Source: Candidatus Bathyarchaeia archaeon
Lineage (GTDB): Archaea > Thermoproteota > Bathyarchaeia > Bathyarchaeales > DTEX01
Length of the DNA: 64,000 nucleotides
Direction of reading: 5' to 3'
Assembly: GCA_038868075.1 (NCBI GenBank)
Contig: JAWBXB010000001.1
Coordinates: 66,872 to 130,871, forward strand
In this document: one piece after another, positions 55,676 through 64,000 of the stretch
Position numbering within the stretch: the stretch's first letter is position 1
Layout: every line of letters starts with the position of its first letter
The notes under the pieces: generated by a model
What the model saw: only the letters and a program-made list of their open reading frames with translations
Told to the model about the DNA's origin: nothing
The model's database searches: none
Made by a program: the position numbers and the translations under genes

Positions 55676-56524
55676 ATGGGAAGAGAGAGGGTAGCAGTAG
55701 TTAGAAATGAGGATCCCTACATAGCGTTGAGAGAAGCCCTAGAATTTATTGGTGCCAAAAATCTAATATCTAATGGGGATAAAGTTTTAGTTAAACCTAA
55801 TTATGTTGTTGCGAAACATCCATCTACAGGGATAACTACGGATCCACGTATTATTGATGGCATAATTATCTTTCTTAAAGAAAACGGTCTTAGCGCTAAT
55901 AATATTATTTTAGGTGAGGGAGGGGCTGGCGATACTGAAAGAGCTTTTGATATAGCCGGCGTAAGGTATATTGCCAAAAAGCATAATGTCAGACTTGTCA
56001 ACCTTAATAGAGATAAGATAATTAATTGTAGGATCCATGGGGCTTTAGCATTATATGAGGTTGGTATTGCTGAAACAGCTCTTGAAAGCACTTGCATAAT
56101 AAATGTCCCGAAACTTAAGGTTCATCATATGGCTTTAGTTACATTATCAATGAAGAATTTAATGGGGTTAATCCTCCCAAAAAGTATAATGCATGATCAA
56201 ATAAATGAGAAAATAGTTGATTTAGCCATGCTCTTCAAGGATAAAGTGAAACTTAATGTTGTAGATGGATTGATAGGAGCGGAGATAGATGAGGTCAACG
56301 GTTCACCAGTTAAGATGGATGTTATAATCGCTGGCGAGAATATGGTTGCTGTTGATACCGTAGCCACAGCCATTATGGGCATAGATCCTGATAGCGTTAG
56401 ATACTTAAAAATTGCTGAAGAGAGGGGGCTTGGAACAGCAAGCTTGTCCAATATAGAGGTTCTTGGAGAAAAGATTGATGATGTCAAAAGAAAATTTAAG
56501 ATGCCACCAACATTTAGGAGATAA
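55676..56524 (+). CDS. DUF362-family protein, single-domain
   Basis: 282 residues. KVLVKPNYVV, GITTDPRIIDGI, INVPKLKVHHM, SMKNLMGLI, VDGLIGAE and VDTVATAIMGIDP are the DUF362 signature. No ferredoxin cysteines. Its C-terminal motif IEVLGEKIDDVKRKF closely matches the last part of the fusion protein at 15963 (VEILGERIDEVRKKF), so they are paralogues. Own promoter after ftsY. Role unknown. Confidence 0.85.
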   Translation: MGRERVAVVRNEDPYIALREALEFIGAKNLISNGDKVLVKPNYVVAKHPSTGITTDPRIIDGIIIFLKENGLSANNIILGEGGAGDTERAFDIAGVRYIAKKHNVRLVNLNRDKIINCRIHGALALYEVGIAETALESTCIINVPKLKVHHMALVTLSMKNLMGLILPKSIMHDQINEKIVDLAMLFKDKVKLNVVDGLIGAEIDEVNGSPVKMDVIIAGENMVAVDTVATAIMGIDPDSVRYLKIAEERGLGTASLSNIEVLGEKIDDVKRKFKMPPTFRR

Positions 56525-56705
56525 AACTTTTAGTTTTTGGGTCAGTGGAGTAACTCTCGGTCACTGCGATTTGCTCCATGCTCTTTCCACATCATCCCCA
56601 ATAAGTAACTCAAATTATGATGTTTAAATACTATTTGATAAAATAGCAGTGAGCATAAGTATCCTTTTAAGTCGTAATTCTCATAATTAATGATACTGAT
56701 GCTAT
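56525..56705. other. Intergenic region with a short stem
   Basis: About 180 bases. CAGTG/CACTG arms at roughly 56544-56567 and a GGAG/CTCC pair across 56549-56579 could fold. Nothing else supports an RNA gene. AT-rich DNA before 56706 should hold the promoter of the radical SAM gene. Confidence 0.35.
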
Positions 56706-57758
56706 ATGGCTAAGCTGATAATTCCTGAACCAGTTTCGGGCGGCATTTTCCTGACATATAAATGTACAAATGAGTGCCGGCATTGTATGTACGCATGTTC
56801 TCCAAAATGGAGGAGCGATTGGATAAATCTAGAAGATGCTGAGAGAATCTTTGAAGTGTTATCAAGGGCATTCAATAAGAAATATCCTAAAGGTTTTAAT
56901 AGGGTCGGAGTCAATCTAGGATTACATTTAACTGGCGGCGAACCATTTCTAAATTTTAACTTATTATTTGAACTTGTTAAATTAGCCAATAAATACGAGA
57001 TCCCTTCCCTTTTTGTTGAGACAAACTGTTTCTGGTGCACTAATGATGAAATAACTGAAGAGAGACTCTTTAAATTAAAAGAGGTTGGCTTAAATGGAAT
57101 ACTTATAAGCGTTAATCCATTTGTAATCGAGTATGTTCCATTTGAGAGAATAGAGCGGGCGGTAAATATAAGCAGACGAATATTTAAAGAGAATACAATA
57201 ATTTATCAGGAGCTTTTCTTCGATCAATTGAAGATGGTAGGCTTAAAAGAGACTCTTTCTTTCGAAGATTACCTGGCAGTAATGCGTGAAAAGGATCCTT
57301 TAGGCTTATACCTTGGATTAAGTTATCCCTCAATGTTATTAATGGGAAGAATCCCCTATAAAATAGGCTACTTATATAAAAAGTATCCAGCAAAAAAGTT
57401 TTTCAATGAATCATGTCTCAAGGAGTTAACTAGAGATTGGCATATACATGTAGATAATTACTGCAATTATATATCTGGTTACTGCGCTGGCATATCTCTA
57501 GGAGAAGCGAGGAAACTTGAGAAGCTCTGTCAGGATGGAATGGAATTGGATGATCACCCAATAATTGAGAAACTTGTATCATCTAGAGGCATAGGAAAAC
57601 TCTTTGAGTACGCGTCCAGCGAATATGGCTATAGGGAGAGGAGGGAAGGCTATATATCAAAATGCCACCTATGCCTTGACATAAGAAAATATATTGTGGA
57701 AGAGGGCGAAGAGTTTAAAGAACTCAAGCCGAAAGATTTCTACAAGCACTTGGAGTAA
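56706..57758 (+). CDS. Radical SAM protein of unknown specificity
   Basis: 350 residues. CTNECRHC near residues 22-29 is the radical SAM cluster motif (CxxxCxxC), followed by LTGGEPFLNF. Additional cysteines (MYAC, CNYISGYC, CHLC near residue 320) could hold an extra iron-sulfur cluster, as in SPASM-type enzymes. No peptide substrate gene is seen nearby, and the reaction is unknown. Confidence 0.85.
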   Translation: MAKLIIPEPVSGGIFLTYKCTNECRHCMYACSPKWRSDWINLEDAERIFEVLSRAFNKKYPKGFNRVGVNLGLHLTGGEPFLNFNLLFELVKLANKYEIPSLFVETNCFWCTNDEITEERLFKLKEVGLNGILISVNPFVIEYVPFERIERAVNISRRIFKENTIIYQELFFDQLKMVGLKETLSFEDYLAVMREKDPLGLYLGLSYPSMLLMGRIPYKIGYLYKKYPAKKFFNESCLKELTRDWHIHVDNYCNYISGYCAGISLGEARKLEKLCQDGMELDDHPIIEKLVSSRGIGKLFEYASSEYGYRERREGYISKCHLCLDIRKYIVEEGEEFKELKPKDFYKHLE

Positions 57759-57925
57759 GTAAAGTGCTTCTTGAAGAAAAACGTGGAGAGGCGAAAAACC
57801 TTATTATATAAATAAATTCATGGTAAATATCCCTTCAATAAGCTTTTATTTTCATAGAATCCATAATCTTAATTGATTGAATTATAACGTATGGTTTAAT
57901 AATTTTAGAGTAGAGCGGGAGCCTA

Positions 57926-58390
57926 ATGTATTCGCAAAAAAGATCATCTTTAAGGAAGAGGGTTGAGGAGGATCTCGCTGAGGAAGATGAGAGCGCTCAT
58001 AAGCTTATTGAGACATTAGTAAAGAGCTTTTTAAGGGCTGATAGCGATTACGGGGCAATAACCGAGATAAGAACCGATATAAATTACATCTACAAGATTA
58101 TCAAGAATTATATATCCAAGGAGAACCTTGATGTTTACGCATTGAAAATTGGGAATGTTATACTTCTGTCAAAGACTAATGTAGGCTTTGATGAAATTTA
58201 TGAAGTTATAAGGGAGCGGTCACATTTAGAGGTTAAGAAGGGCATAATAGAAATCTGGGATGACCTAGAGAATGGGATACTACATTTTTTGATAATACCA
58301 TTACGAAAGCATTTCCCCATAGAGTATGCAACGGATGAGGAAAAGGAGAAAACGGTGAAAATACTAATCGATGAATATTCTGAAGCTTAA
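57926..58390 (+). CDS. Hypothetical protein, mixed helical/strand
   Basis: 154 residues. An acidic, helical N-terminus (KRVEEDLAEEDESAHKLIE), then an alpha/beta domain with the strand patterns NVILLSKTNVGF and GILHFLIIPL. No motif that I recognise. It is convergent to uS12 with 32 bases between stops. Confidence 0.65.
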   Translation: MYSQKRSSLRKRVEEDLAEEDESAHKLIETLVKSFLRADSDYGAITEIRTDINYIYKIIKNYISKENLDVYALKIGNVILLSKTNVGFDEIYEVIRERSHLEVKKGIIEIWDDLENGILHFLIIPLRKHFPIEYATDEEKEKTVKILIDEYSEA

Positions 58391-58422
58391 CACCTAACAT
58401 ATAAATATGTTTTAGTCATCTT

Positions 58423-58860
58423 TTAACGTCTAGGCTTCTCCTTTCTACCCAAAACCAAATCTTTAAGCGCTATTCCATTAACTGTTACAACTTTCCATCT
58501 GACTCCTGGAATATCGCCCATGGACCGTCCTCTTGAGCCTCCTATACCCTCAATTATTACCTCATCATGCTCATCAACAACATTCAACGCTCCGTCACCA
58601 GGCAGAAATGCTGTCACAACCTTGCCATTCTTTATTAGCTGAACCCTTACACATTTACGTATCGCGCTATTCGGCTGCTTACTTTCCCTTCCAACTTTTT
58701 CCAGGACTATTCCGCGAGCCATTGGGGCACCTTCAAGTGGATCTGACTTAACGTCTAGCATAAGCATACGTCTTTTATAGTATATGCTCTTCCAACGCAT
58801 TTTCTTCCTTCTCTTGATAAGTTTTCTCGCAGCAAATTCTCCTTTCGTCTTCTTAGCCAT
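58423..58860 (-). CDS. rps12: 30S ribosomal protein uS12
   Basis: 145 residues. [20 protein letters not shown] and [17 protein letters not shown] are the hallmark of uS12. It binds at the decoding centre. In many archaea uS7 and EF1A follow it; here a convergent gene ends the string instead. Confidence 0.97.
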   Translation of the reverse strand: MAKKTKGEFAARKLIKRRKKMRWKSIYYKRRMLMLDVKSDPLEGAPMARGIVLEKVGRESKQPNSAIRKCVRVQLIKNGKVVTAFLPGDGALNVVDEHDEVIIEGIGGSRGRSMGDIPGVRWKVVTVNGIALKDLVLGRKEKPRR

Positions 58861-58951
58861 TCCTTCTTATTCCCCTCACATTTCAGTGATCTGACAATTT
58901 ATATTATTCAATTATAAACATTTCGTTTTTCATTTTATTGGGATACTACAC

Positions 58952-59398
58952 CTAAACTATTAAGACATTGCTTATCTGGAAGTAACGTTTAGCCAGAAAC
59001 CTTATTTTCTCAGCATTCCGTCCATTCTTGCCTATAGCTATACCTTTATCTTTGTTATCTACAGAAACCACGGCGATAGTGCTTCCATCCGGCTTCTTGG
59101 TTATTCGAACCTCTTTAACATTTGCTGGTTTCAGGGCATTTTTTATTAGTTGCACCGGATCATCCGAGAATTCAACTATCTCATACTTTTTACCAGTGAG
59201 TTTTTCAAGCAGCGCTATGTTCTTTCCTCCTTTACCTATAGCTATTCCAGCCTCACCCTCTTTGATTACAAAAATAATCCTGTCAAACTTAGAATCAATT
59301 ATGCAGTCCCTCACCATTGTTCCAGTTAAGCTCTCAAAGAGCCTAATATGCTCCAACTCCTCATTAGTAAGACGTATGCCTCTAGACATTCCTATCAC
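58952..59398 (-). CDS. nusA: NusA-like transcription factor with KH domains
   Basis: 148 residues. Two KH motifs (GEAGIAIGKGGKNIALLEK and KGIAIGKNGRNAEKIRFL) without the S1 or RNAP-binding domains of bacterial NusA, as usual in archaea. It lies in the rpo string after eL30 and overlaps its end by 17 bases, so translation is coupled. Confidence 0.94.
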   Translation of the reverse strand: MIGMSRGIRLTNEELEHIRLFESLTGTMVRDCIIDSKFDRIIFVIKEGEAGIAIGKGGKNIALLEKLTGKKYEIVEFSDDPVQLIKNALKPANVKEVRITKKPDGSTIAVVSVDNKDKGIAIGKNGRNAEKIRFLAKRYFQISNVLIV

Positions 59399-59708
59399 CT
59401 ACAAACTTCATTATATCTGAGTCGCCAGGATCCCTTATCGATAAGGCAGCTATTGGGAAGGGTTTTCCACACGCTGAGCCCAGATCTAAACTAGAGGCAG
59501 GATATACTATTAAGGGGATACCGGATAATTTACAATAGTACTCGATTTTCTCACGTTTATCTTTTGGGCAATTGGACGCTACAATAATTAACTTAACTTT
59601 TCCAGTCATAGCGTTTTTTATAGTAAGATTGGATCCAAATAAAATTTTCCCCGTTTTAACGGCTATACTCAATGATTTATCAATATTACTTTTGCTGAAG
59701 CTACTCAA
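59382..59708 (-). CDS. rpl30e: 50S ribosomal protein eL30
   Basis: About 108 residues from TTG 59708, preceded by GGGGAGG at a spacing of about 9. A longer frame from 59729 would overlap rpoA more. NIDKSLSIAVKTGKILFG, KLIIVASNCPKD and PLIVYPASSLDLGSACGK are eL30. It overlaps the end of rpoA by a few bases. Confidence 0.93.
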   Translation of the reverse strand: MSSFSKSNIDKSLSIAVKTGKILFGSNLTIKNAMTGKVKLIIVASNCPKDKREKIEYYCKLSGIPLIVYPASSLDLGSACGKPFPIAALSIRDPGDSDIMKFVGDRNV

Positions 59709-62700
59709 TAGACTTATCCTCCCCTTCACCTACGTTAACGGATGGTGTAGTCATATAAATATCAACTAGTCCTGTCCCTATAGGTATTGCTTGCCCAACT
59801 ATAACATTTTCAGTTACACCCTTAAGTGGATCGCTCTCACCTCTAATAGCGGCCTCAACTATGTTTGGAACAGTTATCTCAAATGCTGCTCTGGCTAAAA
59901 CGCTTGGTTTTTCGCCGCTGACACCATGGCGCCCTATTTGTCTAACGCTACCTGTTACTGTCATTATGTCAGCCACGAGCATTATATGCCTAATGTCTAC
60001 ATCTAATCCCTGCTCTTCCAGAACACCCTTAGCCTCCTCGACTATCATGTTTCTAGCAGCTTCTATACCCAAGGTCCTCTCTATCTCATGTATATTATTC
60101 GTCTTTGTTCTTGCTGGATCAACGCCTATCACTTCAAGAACCCTTGGCAAATTGGATCCATCAGTTCTTATAACCCATTCGCCTTTTTCCTGAGTTACAT
60201 AAACCCTCTTTATGCCCGCTATACCCTTTATATAGTAGGATAAAACCTTACTCAAGAGTTTCTTCGAGTCCATTTTCTTTTTAGGCTCAATAAATATCAT
60301 GTCGCCCTCAATCTTCACCGAACAATTTGGTATATTGATTACCCTGCTTAAATAATCTATCGTTATCCCGCGCTCATTCATTTTACGTTCATTAAGTTTA
60401 ACAATGACTCCGCCAGTCTCAGGATTTATATAAGTTGTTTCAGAAATATCTTCAATGGTTGTATACAGGATTTTTTGAGCTATCTCGGTTGCTTTCTCAC
60501 GGTTCACCCTATGCTCCTCATCTAGGTATATTGTCATTATTGGTGTTGAGGGTTCCCTCCTTGCATCAACTATCTCAATTAAACGGGGCAGTCCAAGCGT
60601 CACATTTTGCTCTCTAACACCAGCATAATGGAATGTTCTCAGAGTCATCTGCGTACCCGGTTCACCGATAGACTGTGCTGCAACCACGCCGACAGCTTCT
60701 CCAGGCTCAACTAAAGCCTTCTTATAGCGTTCTAAGGCTAAACTAATAACTAGATCCACACCTTTCTTGGTGAGATTAGAGTTCTTAAGCCCCTCTATAA
60801 GCTCAGATGTGAGGAGAGGAGTGAGCTCATCCTTAACTTTGTTTACTTGCTCTTCAATATACTCATTTGATGCTGCTTCACCAGCCTCAACCATAAGTTT
60901 AACTTGTTCAATAAGCCTGCTAATGTTGACAGCTTTACCATGATCACTTTTAGCAGGGTCTACACCATCCTCACCATAATTAAACTGTATTATCTCGCCC
61001 AACGGGTTTCTCACAGTCCCATCATATTCAACTCGCAAATGCTCAAGAGCGTTAATCAACCTCCTCTGCATGTATCCGCTTTGCTGTGTTCTAACAGCCG
61101 TATCCACTAAGCCTTCACGTCCACCCATCGCATGGAAGAAGAACTCTATGGGATCTAATCCATCTCTATATGAGGAGTACACAAAGCCTCTTGCTTTTGG
61201 AGAGGGATCTCCAATTCTGAAGTGTGGTAGAGATCTCTCCGAATACCCGCGTATAACACGTTTACCTCTAATCGATTGCTGACCTAGTATAGCCGTCATC
61301 TGCCCTATATTGAGTGTTGAGCCTCTGGCACCAGTCTTCGTCATTATTATACCAGCATTGTCAGTTTCAAGATCTTCTTCAGCAGCCTTCCCAGCCTTTT
61401 CTCTGGCTTCAGCCAGTTCATTCATGACATACAGCTCAAATGAGTCTAAAAGCGTTTGACCTGGAAGTCTCTCAAGAGTCCCCTCATGTAAAGCCTTAGT
61501 TAAAGATTCTATTCTTTTCTCCGCGCTCTTTATGATTTGACGTATTTTCCGCTTAGCTTCTGCTGATAGATCAAGCTCATCAAAAGAGTATGTGAAGCCC
61601 TTCATGGATATGAAACGTGTGAGAAGGCGGCTTATTTGGTTTAAAAATCTTCTACCAGCTTCCGTTCCATAGTCTTTTATTATCCTATGGAGAACGCTCT
61701 CAGATTTCTCAGCACCTATAGAGTTTTTGTCAATAACGCCCTTAACTAGAACGCCATCTTTAATAATAACATAGGCATCGTAGGAGCATTCATCCTTTAG
61801 GCATACTTCACAATTTCTACAAACACTCGCCTTAACTGTGTAATTGAAGCCCTTAGGAAGGAAAAAACTGAATATCTGTTTTCCAGTCCAAAGAGGTTTA
61901 GGCTCCTTAATAGCTGGTTCAGGGAGTTCGCCCTCATAGCCAGCAGCTGCCAGTAGCTCACAAACTTCCTTCTTGTTTAAAAGTGTTGATTTACGGGTTA
62001 GGAGGAAGGAAGCAGTTATAAAGTCTCTTATAGCGCCTATTATTGGACCTCCAAATCTAGGTGACAGTATATGATCTTGAACCTGCATTAAAAGTCGGGC
62101 TTCAGTTTGAGCCTCCTCACTCTGTGGAACATGAAGGTTCATTTCGTCTCCATCAAAGTCAGCATTATATGGTGGACAAACGCAGAGATGCAGCCTAAAG
62201 GTCTTATATGGAAGAACCTTAACGTAATGTGCCATTATGGACATTCTGTGCAGTGATGGTTGCCTATTAAATATGACAATATCTCCATCCTGCAGGTGGC
62301 GCTCAACGATAAAGCCTGGCTCAAGGGCTTCCGCAACCTTATCCCTATCGGCAACAAATTCGAGTCTAACCCTCTTCCCATCGGGCCTAATAATGTATAG
62401 GGCTCCGGGATACTTGTTCGGTCCGTTTCTTACTAGCTCACGTAGTCTCTCAATGTTCCATGGGGTAACCTTTTCAGGTACAGTCAATCTCATAGCTACA
62501 GTTATGGGGACGCCAACTTCGTTTATGTCCAAATTTGAGTCAGGACTAATAACTGTACGCGCCGAGAAATCAACTCTTTTACCTGAGAGATTACTTCTGA
62601 ACCTCCCCTCTTTACCCTTCAAACGCTGTGATAATGTTTTGAGGGCTCTACCTGAGCGATGTCTAGATGGCGGTATACCAGAGGACTCATTATTAAAGTA

Positions 62701-63546
62701 TGTGGTAACATGATACTCGAGGAGTTCTGAGAGATCTTGAATTATAAGTGTAGGTGCACCAGCATCCATGTTCTCCTTAAGTCTCTGATTTATCCTAATT
62801 ATGTCAACCAGCTTATGAGTTAAATCATCTTCAGATCTTATTCCCGACTCAAGCGTTATAGATGGCCTAACATAGACTGGTGGAACTGGCAGCACTTGCA
62901 GGATCATCCATTCAGGGCGAGCATACTGTGGATCGAAACCTAAAAGCTTGAGATCTTCATCAGGTATCCTTTCAAATCTCTCACGTATCATGCTAGCCGT
63001 TAAGCGTTGTGAACCCTCTTTCTCAGCATATTCATGGAAGATTGTCGGTTTCGTGAATTCTATTTTATATTGTTTTGCACCACAATATGGACACTCACGA
63101 TTCCTCTTAGCTTCCTCAAAGACTCTATTATAAAATGAAGATGGTACATGTCCGACTATTTTAATCAGTCTTTCCATCCTAGCCTTAAGAGATTTAACGG
63201 TTTTTTCAGGGAGCAGTATCCGCCCGCAGTTCCTACATATGACCTGTAGGAGATTATAAATTGTTTCAGCGAATTCAACATGAATTATTGGTACTGCTAA
63301 TTCAATATGTCCAAAATGTCCAGGGCATCCTGAAGATGTATTGCCGCACGTTCTACATCTTTGTCCGGGTTCTAATACGCCTAAACGGTTATCCATAAGC
63401 CCTGATGGAATAACAGCTCCATCCTCATCGTACGTATCAGCTGTCTGGATCTCTACAACGGACATCTTTCTTATTTCTTGGGGGGAGAGTATGCCAAACT
63501 TTATTTGATCTATAACTTTTCGATATGCTTCTTCAACCACAGCCAT
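59701..63546 (-). CDS. rpoA: DNA-directed RNA polymerase large subunit, A' and A'' in one chain
   Basis: 1281 residues. A' motifs: zinc site CRTCGNTSSGCPGHFGH near residues 61-77, CPYC later, active-site YNADFDGDEM near residue 460, and bridge-helix region. A'' motifs (GVVAAQSIGEPGTQMTLRTF) follow in the same frame, so the gene is not split as it is in euryarchaea and crenarchaea. A single gene is known from Thaumarchaeota and allied lineages. Preceded by rpoB (1-base gap) and followed by eL30. Confidence 0.97.
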   Translation of the reverse strand: MAVVEEAYRKVIDQIKFGILSPQEIRKMSVVEIQTADTYDEDGAVIPSGLMDNRLGVLEPGQRCRTCGNTSSGCPGHFGHIELAVPIIHVEFAETIYNLLQVICRNCGRILLPEKTVKSLKARMERLIKIVGHVPSSFYNRVFEEAKRNRECPYCGAKQYKIEFTKPTIFHEYAEKEGSQRLTASMIRERFERIPDEDLKLLGFDPQYARPEWMILQVLPVPPVYVRPSITLESGIRSEDDLTHKLVDIIRINQRLKENMDAGAPTLIIQDLSELLEYHVTTYFNNESSGIPPSRHRSGRALKTLSQRLKGKEGRFRSNLSGKRVDFSARTVISPDSNLDINEVGVPITVAMRLTVPEKVTPWNIERLRELVRNGPNKYPGALYIIRPDGKRVRLEFVADRDKVAEALEPGFIVERHLQDGDIVIFNRQPSLHRMSIMAHYVKVLPYKTFRLHLCVCPPYNADFDGDEMNLHVPQSEEAQTEARLLMQVQDHILSPRFGGPIIGAIRDFITASFLLTRKSTLLNKKEVCELLAAAGYEGELPEPAIKEPKPLWTGKQIFSFFLPKGFNYTVKASVCRNCEVCLKDECSYDAYVIIKDGVLVKGVIDKNSIGAEKSESVLHRIIKDYGTEAGRRFLNQISRLLTRFISMKGFTYSFDELDLSAEAKRKIRQIIKSAEKRIESLTKALHEGTLERLPGQTLLDSFELYVMNELAEAREKAGKAAEEDLETDNAGIIMTKTGARGSTLNIGQMTAILGQQSIRGKRVIRGYSERSLPHFRIGDPSPKARGFVYSSYRDGLDPIEFFFHAMGGREGLVDTAVRTQQSGYMQRRLINALEHLRVEYDGTVRNPLGEIIQFNYGEDGVDPAKSDHGKAVNISRLIEQVKLMVEAGEAASNEYIEEQVNKVKDELTPLLTSELIEGLKNSNLTKKGVDLVISLALERYKKALVEPGEAVGVVAAQSIGEPGTQMTLRTFHYAGVREQNVTLGLPRLIEIVDARREPSTPIMTIYLDEEHRVNREKATEIAQKILYTTIEDISETTYINPETGGVIVKLNERKMNERGITIDYLSRVINIPNCSVKIEGDMIFIEPKKKMDSKKLLSKVLSYYIKGIAGIKRVYVTQEKGEWVIRTDGSNLPRVLEVIGVDPARTKTNNIHEIERTLGIEAARNMIVEEAKGVLEEQGLDVDIRHIMLVADIMTVTGSVRQIGRHGVSGEKPSVLARAAFEITVPNIVEAAIRGESDPLKGVTENVIVGQAIPIGTGLVDIYMTTPSVNVGEGEDKSIE

Positions 63547-63547
63547 T

Positions 63548-64000
63548 TTACGCCCTCTCCCTTAACTTAAGCCTAGGTGTAATACATAAACTCATTAACT
63601 CCTGCAAAAGGAGTTTGAATGCATATGAAACTATTACTGGTGAAATCTCAGCCTTATCTCCGCAGAGATGACATATATATTTGCGTTGTCTCATATCATG
63701 ATAGGCTATGAAGCCACAATTTTCACAAACATAAAGCACATATTTATCCGATTCTTCAAGAAGCCTATCCTGCAGAAGCATGGCGGCGCCATGCCCTATC
63801 AGACAGTCTCTCTCCATTTCCCCAAAGCGTAATCCACCGCCTCTAGCCCTTCCTTCAGTAGGTTGCCTAGTTAACATTTGTACTTGCCCCCTAGCCCTTG
63901 CATGTATTTTGTCAGCCACCATGTGATGCAATTTCTGGTAGTAAACTACCCCTATAAATATGTCCGCCACATATTTTTCACCAGTTATACCGTTGTATAG
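63548..64000 (-). CDS. rpoB: DNA-directed RNA polymerase subunit B, C-terminal end (partial)
   Basis: The frame is open to the right edge of the window, giving 150 residues of the C-terminal end: [35 protein letters not shown] and the zinc site CENC/CHLC near the end. Whether rpoB is split into B' and B'' cannot be seen. It is the first gene of the leftward rpo string in the window. Confidence 0.96.
   Translation of the reverse strand, partial: LYNGITGEKYVADIFIGVVYYQKLHHMVADKIHARARGQVQMLTRQPTEGRARGGGLRFGEMERDCLIGHGAAMLLQDRLLEESDKYVLYVCENCGFIAYHDMRQRKYICHLCGDKAEISPVIVSYAFKLLLQELMSLCITPRLKLRERA

Noticed and set aside
56600-56700. Possible C/D box RNA (TATGATGT plus CTGA-like strings)
   Set aside because: C box is imperfect, D and D' boxes are not at the right spacing, and no guide target was evident.
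1-64000. CRISPR arrays, insertion sequences, prophage or rRNA genes
   Set aside because: I looked for regularly spaced repeats, transposase motifs, terminal inverted repeats around transposase-like genes and rRNA signatures and found none.

Overview
The window is archaeal chromosome, most likely from a thermophilic, anaerobic member of the TACK superphylum. Bathyarchaeia or a near relative is my best guess, by inference only. Evidence for Archaea: two group II chaperonin (thermosome) genes, a proteasome alpha subunit, the exosome trio Rrp4/Rrp41/Rrp42, KEOPS Pcc1, archaeal ribosomal proteins (eL31, eL39, eL43, eL20/LX, eS19), aIF6, prefoldin alpha and an archaeal class I CCA enzyme. Evidence for TACK: an eL38 gene and an RNA polymerase large subunit encoded as one unsplit gene (A' plus A''). 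The class III (glycyl radical) ribonucleotide reductase points to anaerobic growth. The GC-rich stems of the only tRNA gene seen, together with the duplicated thermosome, suggest a thermophile.

Layout. 0-3 kb: nrdD/nrdG. 3-6.4 kb: loose small genes, a decayed gene with an in-frame amber codon, a strong hairpin, a ParB/SerK-like gene, uppP and a wrecked metalloprotease gene. 6.4-13.6 kb: a protein-quality-control block with a membrane Lon-like protease, two inverted thermosome genes, a TIP49/RuvB-like ATPase and a divergent winged-helix regulator. 14-23.3 kb: a glycosyltransferase, an oxidoreductase-DUF362 fusion, and a hydantoinase/oxoprolinase A-B pair followed by an M24 peptidase. 23.3-29.3 kb: a TrmB/PLD-like regulator, a winged-helix protein, a broken and an intact KaiC-like ATPase, and a small NitrOD5-like protein. 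29.3-38.6 kb: a graveyard of accessory genes (two HEPN/MNT modules, a coiled-coil nuclease-family gene, a GH3 glycosidase). Sound genes survive among them: eL38, a kinase, cca-thpR, an MBL hydrolase, a formyl-THF cyclo-ligase-like gene, and a tRNA-Val that appears to carry two introns. 38.6-44 kb: a cysteine-cluster protein, a lysine-methyltransferase-like protein, an Lhr-type helicase, and a LysE exporter with an ACT-type regulator.

44.2-55.6 kb (+ strand) is the conserved archaeal information-processing superoperon: uS15, RecJ-like, Pcc1, PsmA, SBDS, exosome, eL43, Brix, a second Pcc1-like gene, RNase P Rpp21, YhbY, eS19, PDCD5, eL39, eL31, aIF6, LX, prefoldin and FtsY. A second DUF362 protein, a radical SAM protein and an unknown protein follow. 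58.4-64 kb (- strand) is the RNA polymerase string rpoB (partial), rpoA, eL30, nusA and uS12.

Main points for a second look: (1) four tracts of perfect nucleotide identity between the two otherwise diverged thermosome genes, which look like gene conversion; (2) a KaiC-like gene whose Walker B region is replaced by an inverted copy of its own upstream sequence and which is also frameshifted; (3) a tRNA-Val(GAC) with two predicted bulge-helix-bulge introns; (4) an oxidoreductase-DUF362 fusion; (5) a HepT-MntA fusion gene broken by one base in an A tract; (6) a shared promoter motif between a thermosome gene and the adjacent regulator gene.
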